DNA of 64,000 nt, from contig NZ_WUQY01000015.1 of NCBI RefSeq assembly GCF_009829085.1, forward strand, positions 1 to 64,000, written 5' to 3'. A program made the translations under genes and the position numbers. This stretch comes from Sphingobacterium bovisgrunnientis. Its GTDB lineage: Bacteria > Bacteroidota > Bacteroidia > Sphingobacteriales > Sphingobacteriaceae. A model generated the notes under the pieces. The model saw nothing but the letters and a program-made list of their open reading frames with translations, had not been told where the DNA came from and did not search any database. Below, piece by piece: positions 28,423-37,705 of the stretch. Numbering within the stretch: the first letter of the stretch is position 1; each line of letters begins with the position of its first letter.

Positions 28423-29463
28423 TTATTTCTTAATATTTCTCTCGTCTAATGCTTTTTGGAATTTACGGGCATTCACCAAATGTTCTGCTACAGTCACAGC
28501 GAAAGCATGGTAACCCGAAAAATCTTCTTTTGCACACATATAAATATAATTGTGGTCTGCTGGGTTTAATACCGCATCGATTGCTACAATAGGTGGCATA
28601 TTAATAGGACCTGGAGGTAATCCTTTGAATCGATATGTATTATAGGGATTGTCAATAGTCAAATGTCGATTCAGCACACGTCTTATTGTAAAATCATTAT
28701 TCGCAAATATGACAGTAGGATCCGCTTGTAATAGCATACCTTTTTTCAATCTATTCAAATACAGACCAGCGATCATCGGCATTTCATCGTTGTGCAACGC
28801 TTCACCACGCACTATCGATGCAAGAATTGAGACTTCAGCAGGTGTTAAATTTTGTTGTTTTGCTTTTTCTAAACGTTCTGCTGTCCAAAACTTTTTATAT
28901 TCTTCACTAAATCTTTCTAAAATTTTGTCCGCTGATGTATTCCAATAGATTTGGTATGTATTTGGAATAAACATTGTGTAAAAATTGTCTTTCGTGAAAC
29001 CGTATTTTTCAGCTTCTAACTCGTTCGTAAGTAGAGATATGAATTGCACTGAATCTGGTTCGAAATTGCGTCCTAGGAAACCCGCAAAATCCTCTTTTAA
29101 TCTAATATTAGAAAAACGAAGCGAAACTGCTTCTTGATAACCACCACGTAAATTACCTACTAATCTACGGTTACTCATTCCTTTCTCAAGTTTGTAACGA
29201 CCCGCTTTTACTGTGGTAGGATATTTCATCGTTTTCGCTACATAATCGAATTCGTCAGCATCTTTTACTATATTTTCTGTGCGAATTCTTCTAAGGACAT
29301 TCTCGTAAGTATCATTAGTATGTACGTAAAGATATTTTTGTGCGTCTGTAACCGAAGCACCCAAAAATATTTGATATACTTTATACCCAACAATTAATCC
29401 GATAGCAAAAATTATTGCAATAGTTATTCCTATCCATTTAGGAAACTTTTTCGTTGTAGCCAT
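28423..29463 (-). CDS. mltG: Endolytic murein transglycosylase
   Basis: 346 residues: an N-terminal membrane anchor (about 11-30), a LysM-like YceG subdomain, then the catalytic region EVSILASIVRGEALHNDEMPMIAGL with the conserved Glu in the RGE triplet, and the downstream LQADPTVIF and GLPPGPI motifs. MltG cuts nascent glycan strands in the periplasm and sets their length. It follows the PASTA gene by 4 nt and is divergent from ddl, giving a coherent cell-wall locus. Confidence 0.95.
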   Translation of the reverse strand: MATTKKFPKWIGITIAIIFAIGLIVGYKVYQIFLGASVTDAQKYLYVHTNDTYENVLRRIRTENIVKDADEFDYVAKTMKYPTTVKAGRYKLEKGMSNRRLVGNLRGGYQEAVSLRFSNIRLKEDFAGFLGRNFEPDSVQFISLLTNELEAEKYGFTKDNFYTMFIPNTYQIYWNTSADKILERFSEEYKKFWTAERLEKAKQQNLTPAEVSILASIVRGEALHNDEMPMIAGLYLNRLKKGMLLQADPTVIFANNDFTIRRVLNRHLTIDNPYNTYRFKGLPPGPINMPPIVAIDAVLNPADHNYIYMCAKEDFSGYHAFAVTVAEHLVNARKFQKALDERNIKK

Positions 29464-29467
29464 TTTA

Positions 29468-30247
29468 TTAATTTGGATTATTTTGAGTTGGTGTAATATC
29501 GTTGCCTAATTCTAAATTAATTGGTGATCCAATACTAATGAATCTGGAAGTAGAGTCAGGAGATTGGCTGATTACGCGGGCTGATGCAGTATCTATTATG
29601 TTTCCGGTGATCTTGCCTAATGTTAGTCCTAGCCCAGCTAATGCAAACTTTGCTTCTACTAAAGTATAATTAGTTAATGTTGGTATTTCCACTTCGTTAG
29701 CGCCACGTCCATTACCAAGAACAAGCGTGATTTTAGAGCCTTTAGCTATAAGACGACCTGTTTTGATGGTCTGACCAGCAAATTTAGCGTCCAATACAAC
29801 ATCTCTGGCAATATCATTGATGTAAATGGTATCACCAATTTTTAACGAAGCATTATTAATAATTGCTTGGGCTTCTATAAAATTCTTTTCGATAATATTA
29901 GGGAATTCAACATCTGGTGCAACTTCGGTAATGATTGTTAAGTAAATTGTTCGTCCACTTTTAACTAATGCAGTCGCTGAAGGGTTCTGCTCGATTACTA
30001 ATCCTGGTTTTGCATCCATTTGGTATACAGAGTCTACCTTATATTCCAAACCTGCTTTGTCTAATACTTCTTTAGCCTCGCTGATGGTTAGTCCTTTTAA
30101 TAAAGGCACTTCTTGTGCATCACCATGTTTGGTATAAATTCTAAGTCCAATATATACAGCTAGGAAAAAAACTGCAATTACAATCATTGCATAAATTAGA
30201 TTTTTTCTGAATACATCAGTTTTAAGATATAATAATATTTTGGACAT
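29468..30247 (-). CDS. Membrane-anchored PASTA-domain protein
   Basis: 259 residues: one membrane segment (about 18-36) and then three PASTA repeats outside the membrane, starting near VPLLKGLTISEAKEVL (residue 43), VEFPNIIEKNFIEAQ (113) and VEIPTLTNYTLVEAK (181). PASTA domains bind muropeptides or beta-lactams in penicillin-binding proteins and Ser/Thr kinases; here no kinase or transpeptidase domain is attached. It opens the minus-strand wall operon and has a textbook promoter at 30348-30318. Confidence 0.9.
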   Translation of the reverse strand: MSKILLYLKTDVFRKNLIYAMIVIAVFFLAVYIGLRIYTKHGDAQEVPLLKGLTISEAKEVLDKAGLEYKVDSVYQMDAKPGLVIEQNPSATALVKSGRTIYLTIITEVAPDVEFPNIIEKNFIEAQAIINNASLKIGDTIYINDIARDVVLDAKFAGQTIKTGRLIAKGSKITLVLGNGRGANEVEIPTLTNYTLVEAKFALAGLGLTLGKITGNIIDTASARVISQSPDSTSRFISIGSPINLELGNDITPTQNNPN

Positions 30248-30317
30248 CCCTTCGTGTTTTTATTTTGATGATGTAAAGTTAAGTTATCTATAGGGGATTA
30301 ACCTAACGAATATTCAG

Positions 30318-30348
30318 CAAAAATATTCGTTTTTCCGTGTATCACAAA
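30318..30348 (-). promoter_or_regulatory. PASTA-mltG operon promoter
   Basis: On the minus strand TTTG (30348-30345), exactly 19 nt, then TATTTTTG (30325-30318). It is a full consensus promoter and its -33 element lies next to the ddl -7 element, so the two divergent promoters are back to back. Confidence 0.75.
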
Positions 30349-30349
30349 T

Positions 30350-30357
30350 TATATTTG
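30350..30357 (+). promoter_or_regulatory. -7 promoter element of ddl
   Basis: TATATTTG, followed after 18 nt by the ddl ATG at 30376. A good -33 TTTG is not seen. It overlaps a possible GTG-started extension of ddl, which argues against that longer start. Confidence 0.6.
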
Positions 30358-30375
30358 CGAACAGAATCCCTTAAC

Positions 30376-31380
30376 ATGAAAACAAAAGTAGCATTAGTCA
30401 CAGGTGGATATACAGGTGAAGCTGAAGTATCTTACAAAAGTTCAAAATTCGTCTACAGCCAATTAGACAAAGATAAATACGATATATATATAATCGATAT
30501 CACTCCCGAAGGTTGGTTTTATACCGATGCTGAAGGCGTCAAGCATACAGTTATCAAAGATGATTTTTCATTGTTGTTAAATAATGTTAAAATCAACTTT
30601 GATGTCGCATTTATCATTTTGCATGGAACACCTGGCGAAGATGGGCGTTTACAAGGATATTTTGATATGGTCGGTTTACCGTACACATCGTGCAATGCAT
30701 TGACTTCTTCCTTAACGATGAATAAAGGGTATACGAAATCAATCATAGCTGATATTCCCGAATTAAATGTCGCAAAATCAGTTTTATTATTCGAAAATCA
30801 TAGAAATGAAGCTGTTCAATTAGTCGAAGAAAAATTAGCGTTGCCTTATTTTGTGAAACCCAATGCTGGAGGTTCAAGTATCGGAATGAGCAAAGTAAAA
30901 GTTGCTGAAGAATTACAAGAAGCTATTGATAAAGCTTATGATGCTGAAAATACAGGCGCTCAAGTGTTGGTGGAAGAGTTTGTGTCGGGTAGAGAATTTT
31001 CACAAGGGATTTTTAGAAACGCAATAGGTGAATTGGTGGTGCTTCCTGCTACTGAAGTTAAAATTACACGTGAGTTTTTTGATTTCGAAGCCAAGTATGT
31101 TCCTGGGTTAACGGAAGAAATTACTCCCGCTGATTTGACGCAAGAGCAACAAGAACGTGCTGCACGAATTATCATAGAAATTTACATACGTCTGAATTGC
31201 AAAGGTATGGTGCGTGTGGATTTCTTCTTGGAAAATGAAACGGATAAATTTTATTTTATTGAAATTAATACCATCCCTGGACAAACTGCTCAAAGTTTTA
31301 TTCCACAGCAAGTAAGAGCTTTCGGTATGAAAGAATCTGATTTCTACGCAGAATTGATTGAGGCTGCTTTGGTGAAATAA
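30376..31380 (+). CDS. ddl: D-alanine--D-alanine ligase
   Basis: 334 residues from the ATG at 30376; a GTG at 30337 would extend the frame, but the promoter element lies inside that extension. ATP-grasp and Ddl motifs are present: HGTPGEDGRLQGYFD, MNKGYTK, FVKPNAGGSSIGMSK, VEEFVSGREFSQG and EINTIPG. It joins two D-alanines for peptidoglycan precursors. It is divergent from the PASTA/mltG operon, so the wall genes share one intergenic control region. It ends in a strong hairpin terminator. Confidence 0.96.
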   Translation: MKTKVALVTGGYTGEAEVSYKSSKFVYSQLDKDKYDIYIIDITPEGWFYTDAEGVKHTVIKDDFSLLLNNVKINFDVAFIILHGTPGEDGRLQGYFDMVGLPYTSCNALTSSLTMNKGYTKSIIADIPELNVAKSVLLFENHRNEAVQLVEEKLALPYFVKPNAGGSSIGMSKVKVAEELQEAIDKAYDAENTGAQVLVEEFVSGREFSQGIFRNAIGELVVLPATEVKITREFFDFEAKYVPGLTEEITPADLTQEQQERAARIIIEIYIRLNCKGMVRVDFFLENETDKFYFIEINTIPGQTAQSFIPQQVRAFGMKESDFYAELIEAALVK

Positions 31381-31393
31381 AATAAATTGCCAT

Positions 31394-31435
31394 AAACAAT
31401 AAGAGCAAGTTCTTATGAGCTTGCTCTTATTGTTT
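31394..31435. terminator. Bidirectional terminator between ddl and M14 peptidase gene
   Basis: A 16-bp perfect inverted repeat (31394-31409 with 31420-31435), which extends inward by three more pairs to a TTAT loop. AAGAGCAAG/CTTGCTCTT is flanked by A/T-rich ends. It serves two convergent genes and touches the M14 stop. Confidence 0.85.
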
Positions 31436-34059
31436 TAATACAAATTGTTGAACAACAATTTAAATGTAACGTGAGCTTGCGCTCGAAAAGTAATGTCAGG
31501 CGTGAAAACCGTGATTTTGCCCTTTCCTATACTTTTTTCAAAGCCTAGGATACCATCTTTAAGGTGTTTTTCACCCCAAGACCAACCACTTTTTAATACT
31601 TTATCCGAAGAAAACCATAAAAGAGGTTTGATCGAAGAATCTTGAATGCGATACACATTATTATTTGCGAAATAAAAATCAATTTCTTCAGGATAACCAA
31701 GACCTGATTTGCTAGAATTATCCACATTAGCCTTTAGTACAGAGCCAGGTGTATAGTAAACTTCGCGTTTCAGCGGTTTGTTTTCATTATCCACCAAATG
31801 ATTAGTTACCTCAATTTTTAAATCTTCCACAATGCTTGAGCTATTTCCTATTGATATAAGATGACCACCGTTTTTGATGAATTTTTCTAATTGGGGAACT
31901 GTTTTTTCTTCAGTCATATTTCCCCACCGCGAAGCATATTCTTCTGGGATATTATCAGGAATAGGATTAGAAGAAGTTCTTACAAGCGCATTACTCGGTA
32001 ATAAAATTACATCAAATTCTTTGTTTAAATCTCCTTTATCCAATTCTGGTGCATAGATAACTTTGTAATCAAATCCATATTTTTCAAATATATAACGCGT
32101 CCAGCCAGAAGGCATACTTCCACCATAAGTATCCCACAGGCCAATCCGTAATACTTTAATTGTTTTCACATCAGAAGGTAATTTATCTATTCTTTTGGTT
32201 GCAAGACTTGAGCTTGAAAGTAGTTCTTTCGAAAATGCATTATTCGCTACAATGAATTCACCTTTGTTTGTACGGTAAACTTTAATTTTCTTCTTAATCA
32301 GTTCGTTAATTACACGAAAGCTTTCGTTATCTTGATTCGAAAGAGTTAGGAATTTTCCCTCTGCAATAGGTTGTTGAATTATTTTTAAAGGTTCACCAAA
32401 CGGTAAAATCGTGAAATTTTCAGTTATTTCCTCAAAGACACGATCAAAATTGATGTGCATCAAATAAGCCAATGTCCATCCAGCAGCATCGTAAGGTGGA
32501 ATAGGAGGGCCTCCAGCATATTCAAAATCATTCGGGTGATCTTGTGCCTCAAACATATCTAAGATATGAGGTCGAAAGGCTTGATTTGTCTTAATGATAT
32601 AACTTTGCGCTGGGTAGTTCTTGCCATTGACACTAAATGATTCATTGGCTTTTTCGATACGAATTCCATTTGCAGAAAGTGCATTTAAAAATCGTAATGT
32701 TGTCGCTGGATTATACTGCTGCGCAGAAATGATATACGCACGTGGATCACGGTGTTTTGGATTTTTTAGTAATGAGTCAATCGCTTGTTTGGGATTGCCG
32801 CGTTGATTTTTTAGTTTTTCATCTTGCGCTTTTAGATTTTCAATAGCTTTTTCCACCACAGCGACTTTACTAGGTGACAAGGACCAAGTATCTTGATTGC
32901 CTTTTTCTATGGAGTTTCTACCCATTCTATAGATATTAAACAACAATTCTTCTTTAAATTTTGCAGCATAATTTAAAACAGCGTAATTCAACGAAGTAGA
33001 ATATTCAATGGATTGTTTGAAGTGCCATGTTTGGGGAATGACTGGATAATGTGTATTGCTATTTGGAATTAATCGTGACGGTACTAATGGAATTTCAAAA
33101 GGATTGGGTCCACCAATAATTTCGGTAAGTAAGCCAATGGTATTATGAAAATAAGTTGTGGTCCGCAATCCGCCATTATACCAAGTTGAGAAAACAGAAC
33201 CCCCACGCTGGGTATAACCAGGTTTATTTTCGGCATATAATCGCGAAGCCATAGCTGCCCCCAATGATTCAATTCCTGTAATCACAAGTGGATCAAATAC
33301 ATAATTAAACGGATCACGATAAGGAGCGCCTGCTACAACCGCACCAGCAGGTGCTGTTTGGTGATGGTTGTACATTATTTGTGGATTCCACTCAATGAAT
33401 AACTGCTTTGCGATATTCTGTGATTCTTTCAAATTCAACATAAAGAAATCCCGATTGTTATCATGTCCTGCATACTTTTGATAGAGTTTTGGCAAATTGG
33501 CTAATGATCTTTTTTCCGGTACAGATTCACGCATATACCAATTGCTAACTAATTCTTGCCCATCTGGATTTGCATGGGTCAGAAGTATGATGCTATTTTC
33601 AAGTATATTTTTTGTTTCATCATCGCTTTGACTTGCCAGAAGATAGGCGATTTGGATGAGTTGGTGCATCGCAACAGTTTCTGTCGAATGCAATCCACCG
33701 TCAATCCATACCACAGATTTTCCATCTTTGGCTAATTTCTTTGCTTCAGTTTCAGGTAATTCAGCACGTACTAATTTTTGTGCTATGGATTGGTAATGGT
33801 CAAGTTTGGTGAGATTCTCTGGTGCGGAAATAATGAGCATAGGTTGCTCTCTGCCTTCTTCTGTCTTACCAATAACTTTATAGCGAATTCGATCAGATTG
33901 TTTAGCTATTTTTTTGAAATAAGCTTCCGTTTGAGTGAAGTTAGCTAAATGATAATCATCTCCAATAGCAAAGCCAAAATGTTCTTTTGGAGTTGTGATT
34001 TGCGCTTGGGAAAAAGTGATTTGCGCAATAAATAGAATTACAAGGTATATTTTCTTCAT
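31435..34059 (-). CDS. Secreted M14-family zinc carboxypeptidase-like protein
   Basis: 874 residues from the ATG at 34059, where MKKIYLVILFIAQITFSQAQ is a clear signal peptide; the longer frame start (34122) adds a non-signal leader and is rejected. M14 zinc ligands appear as GGLHSTETVAMH (His and Glu) and a later YNHHQTAPAG; LLTEIIGG is the candidate catalytic Glu region. A C-terminal part with LLPSNALVR and GGHLISIGNSSS resembles a class I glutamine amidotransferase-like fold, as in many long Bacteroidota M14 proteins. It probably degrades peptides outside the cytoplasm. It is a single gene. Confidence 0.9.
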   Translation of the reverse strand: MKKIYLVILFIAQITFSQAQITTPKEHFGFAIGDDYHLANFTQTEAYFKKIAKQSDRIRYKVIGKTEEGREQPMLIISAPENLTKLDHYQSIAQKLVRAELPETEAKKLAKDGKSVVWIDGGLHSTETVAMHQLIQIAYLLASQSDDETKNILENSIILLTHANPDGQELVSNWYMRESVPEKRSLANLPKLYQKYAGHDNNRDFFMLNLKESQNIAKQLFIEWNPQIMYNHHQTAPAGAVVAGAPYRDPFNYVFDPLVITGIESLGAAMASRLYAENKPGYTQRGGSVFSTWYNGGLRTTTYFHNTIGLLTEIIGGPNPFEIPLVPSRLIPNSNTHYPVIPQTWHFKQSIEYSTSLNYAVLNYAAKFKEELLFNIYRMGRNSIEKGNQDTWSLSPSKVAVVEKAIENLKAQDEKLKNQRGNPKQAIDSLLKNPKHRDPRAYIISAQQYNPATTLRFLNALSANGIRIEKANESFSVNGKNYPAQSYIIKTNQAFRPHILDMFEAQDHPNDFEYAGGPPIPPYDAAGWTLAYLMHINFDRVFEEITENFTILPFGEPLKIIQQPIAEGKFLTLSNQDNESFRVINELIKKKIKVYRTNKGEFIVANNAFSKELLSSSSLATKRIDKLPSDVKTIKVLRIGLWDTYGGSMPSGWTRYIFEKYGFDYKVIYAPELDKGDLNKEFDVILLPSNALVRTSSNPIPDNIPEEYASRWGNMTEEKTVPQLEKFIKNGGHLISIGNSSSIVEDLKIEVTNHLVDNENKPLKREVYYTPGSVLKANVDNSSKSGLGYPEEIDFYFANNNVYRIQDSSIKPLLWFSSDKVLKSGWSWGEKHLKDGILGFEKSIGKGKITVFTPDITFRAQAHVTFKLLFNNLY

Positions 34060-34149
34060 CAACTTAGAAAATTGGTGGTGTTGAATAAAGATAAATAAGA
34101 ATGCTGGAATTGTATCGTCCAAAAACTAGGTCATTAGAATTGTTACATT

Positions 34150-34755
34150 CTATTTTTCGACGATAGTTCGAAAAGTAAGGTTGATACGTGGCGAATTAAC
34201 TCTCTTGGTCGGTGGTAGCCGATGCAGCCAATTCGTTTGAGTCTCATCTTTCATTATTAAGAGAGAGCCATTTTCCAAAATTAGATCAATTTTTTCTGTA
34301 GTAGTTTTATGTTTAAAAGAAAATTTTCGTTCTGCCCCAAAACTCAAAGATGCAATAGCTCCGTTTCTCTTTAAATCTTTTTCACCATCACTATGCCATG
34401 CCATACCTTCGCTGCCATCGTGATATAGGTTCAGCAGACAAGAATTAAAAGTTTCTCCACATATCTTCTCTACTAGACATTTCAGTTCTAAAAGTATAGT
34501 GTTCCACGGGGAAGCTACTTTTTCAATGCCAGAATATTTATAGTTGAATGCCTTATTGCCGTACCAAGCTACCTTACGTTTGGTGGTTACTAACTTTCCA
34601 AAAATAATCGCTTGATCATGTTGCCAGTCTATTTGATTTAATAAGCTCTGAAAGTAGTGGTCTGGATTTGCAATAACATTCCCATAGTAATTAACTGTTC
34701 CATCATGAGGCAAATGATTTTTGAATGGATCGGCTGTGTTAAAAAGTTTCATCAC
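34150..34755 (-). CDS. alkB: AlkB-family alpha-ketoglutarate-dependent dioxygenase
   Basis: 201 residues (a second Met at 34752 is an alternative start). The Fe(II) ligands are His121 and Asp123 in WHSDGEKD and His178 in NWLHRLPP; the oxoglutarate-binding tail PRINLTFR (Arg190) is intact. It repairs alkylated bases (1-methyladenine, 3-methylcytosine) by oxidative demethylation. The start overlaps the end of the ada-like gene by 17 nt, so repair of base alkylation is co-expressed with the Ada-type protein. Confidence 0.94.
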   Translation of the reverse strand: MMKLFNTADPFKNHLPHDGTVNYYGNVIANPDHYFQSLLNQIDWQHDQAIIFGKLVTTKRKVAWYGNKAFNYKYSGIEKVASPWNTILLELKCLVEKICGETFNSCLLNLYHDGSEGMAWHSDGEKDLKRNGAIASLSFGAERKFSFKHKTTTEKIDLILENGSLLIMKDETQTNWLHRLPPTKRVNSPRINLTFRTIVEK

Positions 34756-35605
34756 TACTTACATTAATCTTCGCATTTTCCCAGCCGATAATGGCTGTTT
34801 TGCGAATCGGTCCCCACATATAACCACCGAACAATCCAGAAGTTTGAATGACACGGTGACAAGGTATCAGAAAAGCTATTGGATTGCTTCCAATGGCTGT
34901 ACCTACAGCTCTTGAAGATTTTGGATTGCCAATTCGTTGCGCGATGTCTCCATAAGTTTGGAGCTGACCTTGTGGGATTTTTAATAAAGCTTCCCAGACT
35001 TTTAGTTGAAAGGGAGTTCCTTTTAAATGCAAATGAAGTGGAGAGGTCAATGTTGCAGTATTGGTGAAAAAATGAATTACTTCTTGATGGATAGACATTT
35101 CTTGATGAATGATTTGCGCATTCGCGAAATTTTGCAGCAAACTTTGAATCGGATTTTCTTGCTCATCAATAAAGGAAATATGACAAATTCCTTTTTGAGT
35201 CGAAGCAATACAAATTTCGCCAAAAGGTGTGGTTTGTGTGCTGTAATATATAACTAAGGAAGCTCCAGCATTTTTAAATTCAGCGGGAGTCATACTTTCT
35301 ATATTCACAAAGAGTTCGTGCAAGCGACTTGAACTACTTAATCCTGTTTCATATGTTGCCTCTTCTGTAGACTTTGATTCTTGAAGAATTTTCTTGGCGT
35401 ATTGCAAACTTATAAACTGCAAAAATTTCTTAGGCGTAGTACCTGCCCATTCTTGAAATAAACGTTGGAAGTGAAAAGGACTCAAATGCACATTTTCAGC
35501 AATTTCTTCCAAACTAGGTTGTTGTTTGAAATTAGCTTGAATGAAAGCAATTGCTTTGGCTATTCTATTGTAATTCAGTATATCTTGTGACATCTCCATA
35601 TTCAA
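34739..35605 (-). CDS. Ada-like protein: AraC-type HTH fused to O6-methylguanine-DNA methyltransferase
   Basis: 288 residues. The first about 105 residues form an AraC-type double HTH (IAENVHLSPFHFQRLF and a second near SRLHELFVN). The remainder is a methylguanine methyltransferase with the acceptor in IPCHRVIQ (Cys249) and the GTPFQLKVWEAL and AVGTAIGSNP motifs. The N-terminal zinc domain of E. coli Ada, which accepts methyl groups from phosphotriesters and switches Ada to an activator, is absent. So direct reversal of O6-methylguanine is secure, while methylation-dependent activation of alkB is not. It overlaps alkB. Confidence 0.92.
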   Translation of the reverse strand: MNMEMSQDILNYNRIAKAIAFIQANFKQQPSLEEIAENVHLSPFHFQRLFQEWAGTTPKKFLQFISLQYAKKILQESKSTEEATYETGLSSSSRLHELFVNIESMTPAEFKNAGASLVIYYSTQTTPFGEICIASTQKGICHISFIDEQENPIQSLLQNFANAQIIHQEMSIHQEVIHFFTNTATLTSPLHLHLKGTPFQLKVWEALLKIPQGQLQTYGDIAQRIGNPKSSRAVGTAIGSNPIAFLIPCHRVIQTSGLFGGYMWGPIRKTAIIGWENAKINVSSDETF

Positions 35606-35661
35606 ATGTCCTACTTCTTTTTCGCCTACACAATCCGAAAATTGCTGAAAATAAATTATAT

Positions 35662-35691
35662 GTCATTCCAACGAATGAGGACTGGAATGAC
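35662..35691. repeat. Short inverted repeat between methyltransferase and ada-like genes
   Basis: GTCATTCCA/TGGAATGAC, 9 bp (35662-35670 with 35683-35691), with a 12-nt loop. It lies just after the methyltransferase stop on the minus strand. No good T-run follows, so it is either a weak terminator or a dispersed palindromic element. Confidence 0.45.
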
Positions 35692-35699
35692 GGTACAAA

Positions 35700-36410
35700 T
35701 TATTTCCTTGGTTCCATTCTTACTAAAAACTGATCATTCTCATCTTCGAAAAGAATCTGAACGACCCAACCTTCCTCATGCGCTACTTTGATTAATGTTT
35801 TTTGATCCAAGTAAAGCCATTTGAAAGGTTCCCCTTTGACTCCATTAAATTCATATTGGTAACCAATTTCTCCAAAATAATATTCAGGTCTTTGGATGCG
35901 GTATTCGTCATACAAATAGGAGATGTCAGAGCTGTCAAAAAGCAATTGACCTTTTTCGGATAATAATTTTTTACTGTGAGCTAATAATTCACGAAATCCA
36001 TCTAGCGATCCCGCTAAACCAATTCCATTCATCAAAAATAAAAGTGTGTCGTATTGCTGATCTGCTAAATCAAAGAAATCTTGCTGTACAATTTTTTGCA
36101 CACCACGTTGTTGCATGATATTACATGCCGTTTGCGAAATTTCTAATGCTGTAACATCAAATTTCTTCTCTTGAAGATACAATGCATGCGCACCAACACC
36201 TGCGCCCACATCCAAGACTTTACCATCACAAAGTGATAGTGCGATAAATTCCAATTCTGGGAAATCTTCTGAATCTCGAAAAAACACTTCTACCGGCATT
36301 TCTTCGATATCACCGTAAGTGCTGTGCAATAATAAAGGTGAGCTTAATTCTTCCTTCTCAAAATATTCGGCAAGTGCTTCGCCGTAAACGTCTCTATGTG
36401 TGCTCATCAA
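35700..36410 (-). CDS. Class I SAM-dependent methyltransferase
   Basis: 236 residues. The SAM-binding motif I is KVLDVGAGVGAHALYL (about 64-79), followed by VTALEIS (motif II) and QYDTLLFLMNGIGLAG. The C-terminal part is beta-rich. The substrate is not predictable. Its start overlaps the pncB stop by 17 nt, so it is translationally coupled to the NAD-salvage gene; in this family the link could be casual. A second Met at 36407 is an alternative start. Confidence 0.88.
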   Translation of the reverse strand: MMSTHRDVYGEALAEYFEKEELSSPLLLHSTYGDIEEMPVEVFFRDSEDFPELEFIALSLCDGKVLDVGAGVGAHALYLQEKKFDVTALEISQTACNIMQQRGVQKIVQQDFFDLADQQYDTLLFLMNGIGLAGSLDGFRELLAHSKKLLSEKGQLLFDSSDISYLYDEYRIQRPEYYFGEIGYQYEFNGVKGEPFKWLYLDQKTLIKVAHEEGWVVQILFEDENDQFLVRMEPRK

Positions 36411-37572
36411 TCTGTAAATATCTTTTTGCTAATTCAATCTCTTCGGGATCTCCTGTATGTTTCATTGCTTCGTCCGAAAGTTTGATAACGGGAGTCCATT
36501 CGCCATCTTCTGGTAGTGTTTCAGTCATTTTCAACACAATATTCATACGTTCTAAACCTACATCATTCGTGAAGTCTGTCCCGATACCGAAGGATATTCC
36601 TATTTTTCCTTTGCAAAAGTTGACAATACGTTCAACTTTATTATAGTCCAAGCCATCGGAGAAAATGATGGTTTTAGAATTTGGATCTATTCCTTTACTG
36701 ATATAATGGTTGATTGTTTTTTGCGCAAATTCAATTGCATCCCCCGAATCATGACGCACACCATCAAATAATTTGGTCAATTTTTTATCAAATTGTTTGA
36801 AAAAAGCTTCTGTAGTATACGTATCTGATAAGGCAATTCCCAAATCTCCACGATAGACATCTGCCCAATTTTCCAACCCCAATAAGTTTGCCATTTTGTA
36901 ACCAAACTTTGCGGCATGAAACATAAACCATTCGTGTGCATGCGTGCCTATGGGCTTGGTCTGGTATTTCATTGCCAAATACACATTGCTCGTTCCAATG
37001 AAGGTTTTTGAATTGTGGTTTTTAAGTGTTTTTATAACCAAATCATGAACAGCAAAAGAATGTCTTCTTCGAGTTCCGAAATCTGCTATTGTAATATCCA
37101 GCTTGTCGTATTTCTGCATTTTGCTTTCAACAATTGTAGCGACTTCTTCGTCAGACACACGCTGTAGGCCAGTGGTTTCGTAATACAATTCGCAGATCAA
37201 CGACATAATCGGTACTTCCCACAGAATTGTGCGGTACCAATATCCTTCGATTTTTACCGTCAATTCGGGTCCTTCTTGCGTAACCGTTACTTCATCTGGA
37301 TCATAGCGATAACCTTGAAGAAAATCGAAATAAGTTGGATCAATATAAGGACATGTTTCTGCAAAGAAATTTTTCTCCTCTCTCGATAATTTCAATTTTC
37401 CTAATTCTTGAATAGCTTCTTTCAGCTTCTCTCCAAACCCATCAGGGTATTGATGTTTTCCTCTATTGATAAACTGATATTTAGCTTTTGCTCTTGGGAA
37501 TAATTTGATCACTGCATACTGCATGGTGAACTTATAGAAATCATTATCTAATATGGATTCGAGTTTTGCCAT
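36394..37572 (-). CDS. pncB: Nicotinate phosphoribosyltransferase
   Basis: 392 residues, full length. Family motifs include DNDFYKFTMQYAV at the N-terminus, FGTRRRHSFAVHD with the phosphorylatable-histidine region, GTSNVYLAMKY and VRHDSGDAIEFAQK. It makes nicotinate mononucleotide from nicotinate and PRPP in NAD salvage, with ATP use. It overlaps the downstream methyltransferase gene by 17 nt. Confidence 0.95.
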   Translation of the reverse strand: MAKLESILDNDFYKFTMQYAVIKLFPRAKAKYQFINRGKHQYPDGFGEKLKEAIQELGKLKLSREEKNFFAETCPYIDPTYFDFLQGYRYDPDEVTVTQEGPELTVKIEGYWYRTILWEVPIMSLICELYYETTGLQRVSDEEVATIVESKMQKYDKLDITIADFGTRRRHSFAVHDLVIKTLKNHNSKTFIGTSNVYLAMKYQTKPIGTHAHEWFMFHAAKFGYKMANLLGLENWADVYRGDLGIALSDTYTTEAFFKQFDKKLTKLFDGVRHDSGDAIEFAQKTINHYISKGIDPNSKTIIFSDGLDYNKVERIVNFCKGKIGISFGIGTDFTNDVGLERMNIVLKMTETLPEDGEWTPVIKLSDEAMKHTGDPEEIELAKRYLQIDEHT

Positions 37573-37649
37573 AAGAAGTAATTATAAAGTTGAAATCCCA
37601 AATAAGATGAAATTGTTCGACCAAAATTTAATCGAAAATACATAAAAAA

Positions 37650-37680
37650 AGCGAGCTAAGATGTCCTAGCCCGCTAAATA
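37650..37680 (-). terminator. Terminator of the DUF6600 gene
   Basis: An 11-bp stem on the minus strand (37675-37665 with 37660-37650) that needs two G-U pairs, an ACAT loop and then a run of seven T. The wobble pairs form only on the minus strand, so it is directional. Confidence 0.75.
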
Positions 37681-37705
37681 GATGAATTATGATTTTATTC
37701 TTATA

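Noticed and set aside
28423..29463. Loss of the MltG catalytic glutamate (SIVRGE where E. coli has SIVEKE)
   Set aside because: The second Glu of the motif is kept, and as I recall the first position varies among Bacteroidota, so inactivity is not supported.
30337..30375. GTG-started N-terminal extension of ddl
   Set aside because: The TATATTTG promoter element lies inside it, and the ATG at 30376 gives the normal Ddl N-terminus.
34060..34122. Longer start of the M14 peptidase
   Set aside because: The extension removes the signal peptide from the N-terminus; the internal Met at 34059 starts a normal signal.
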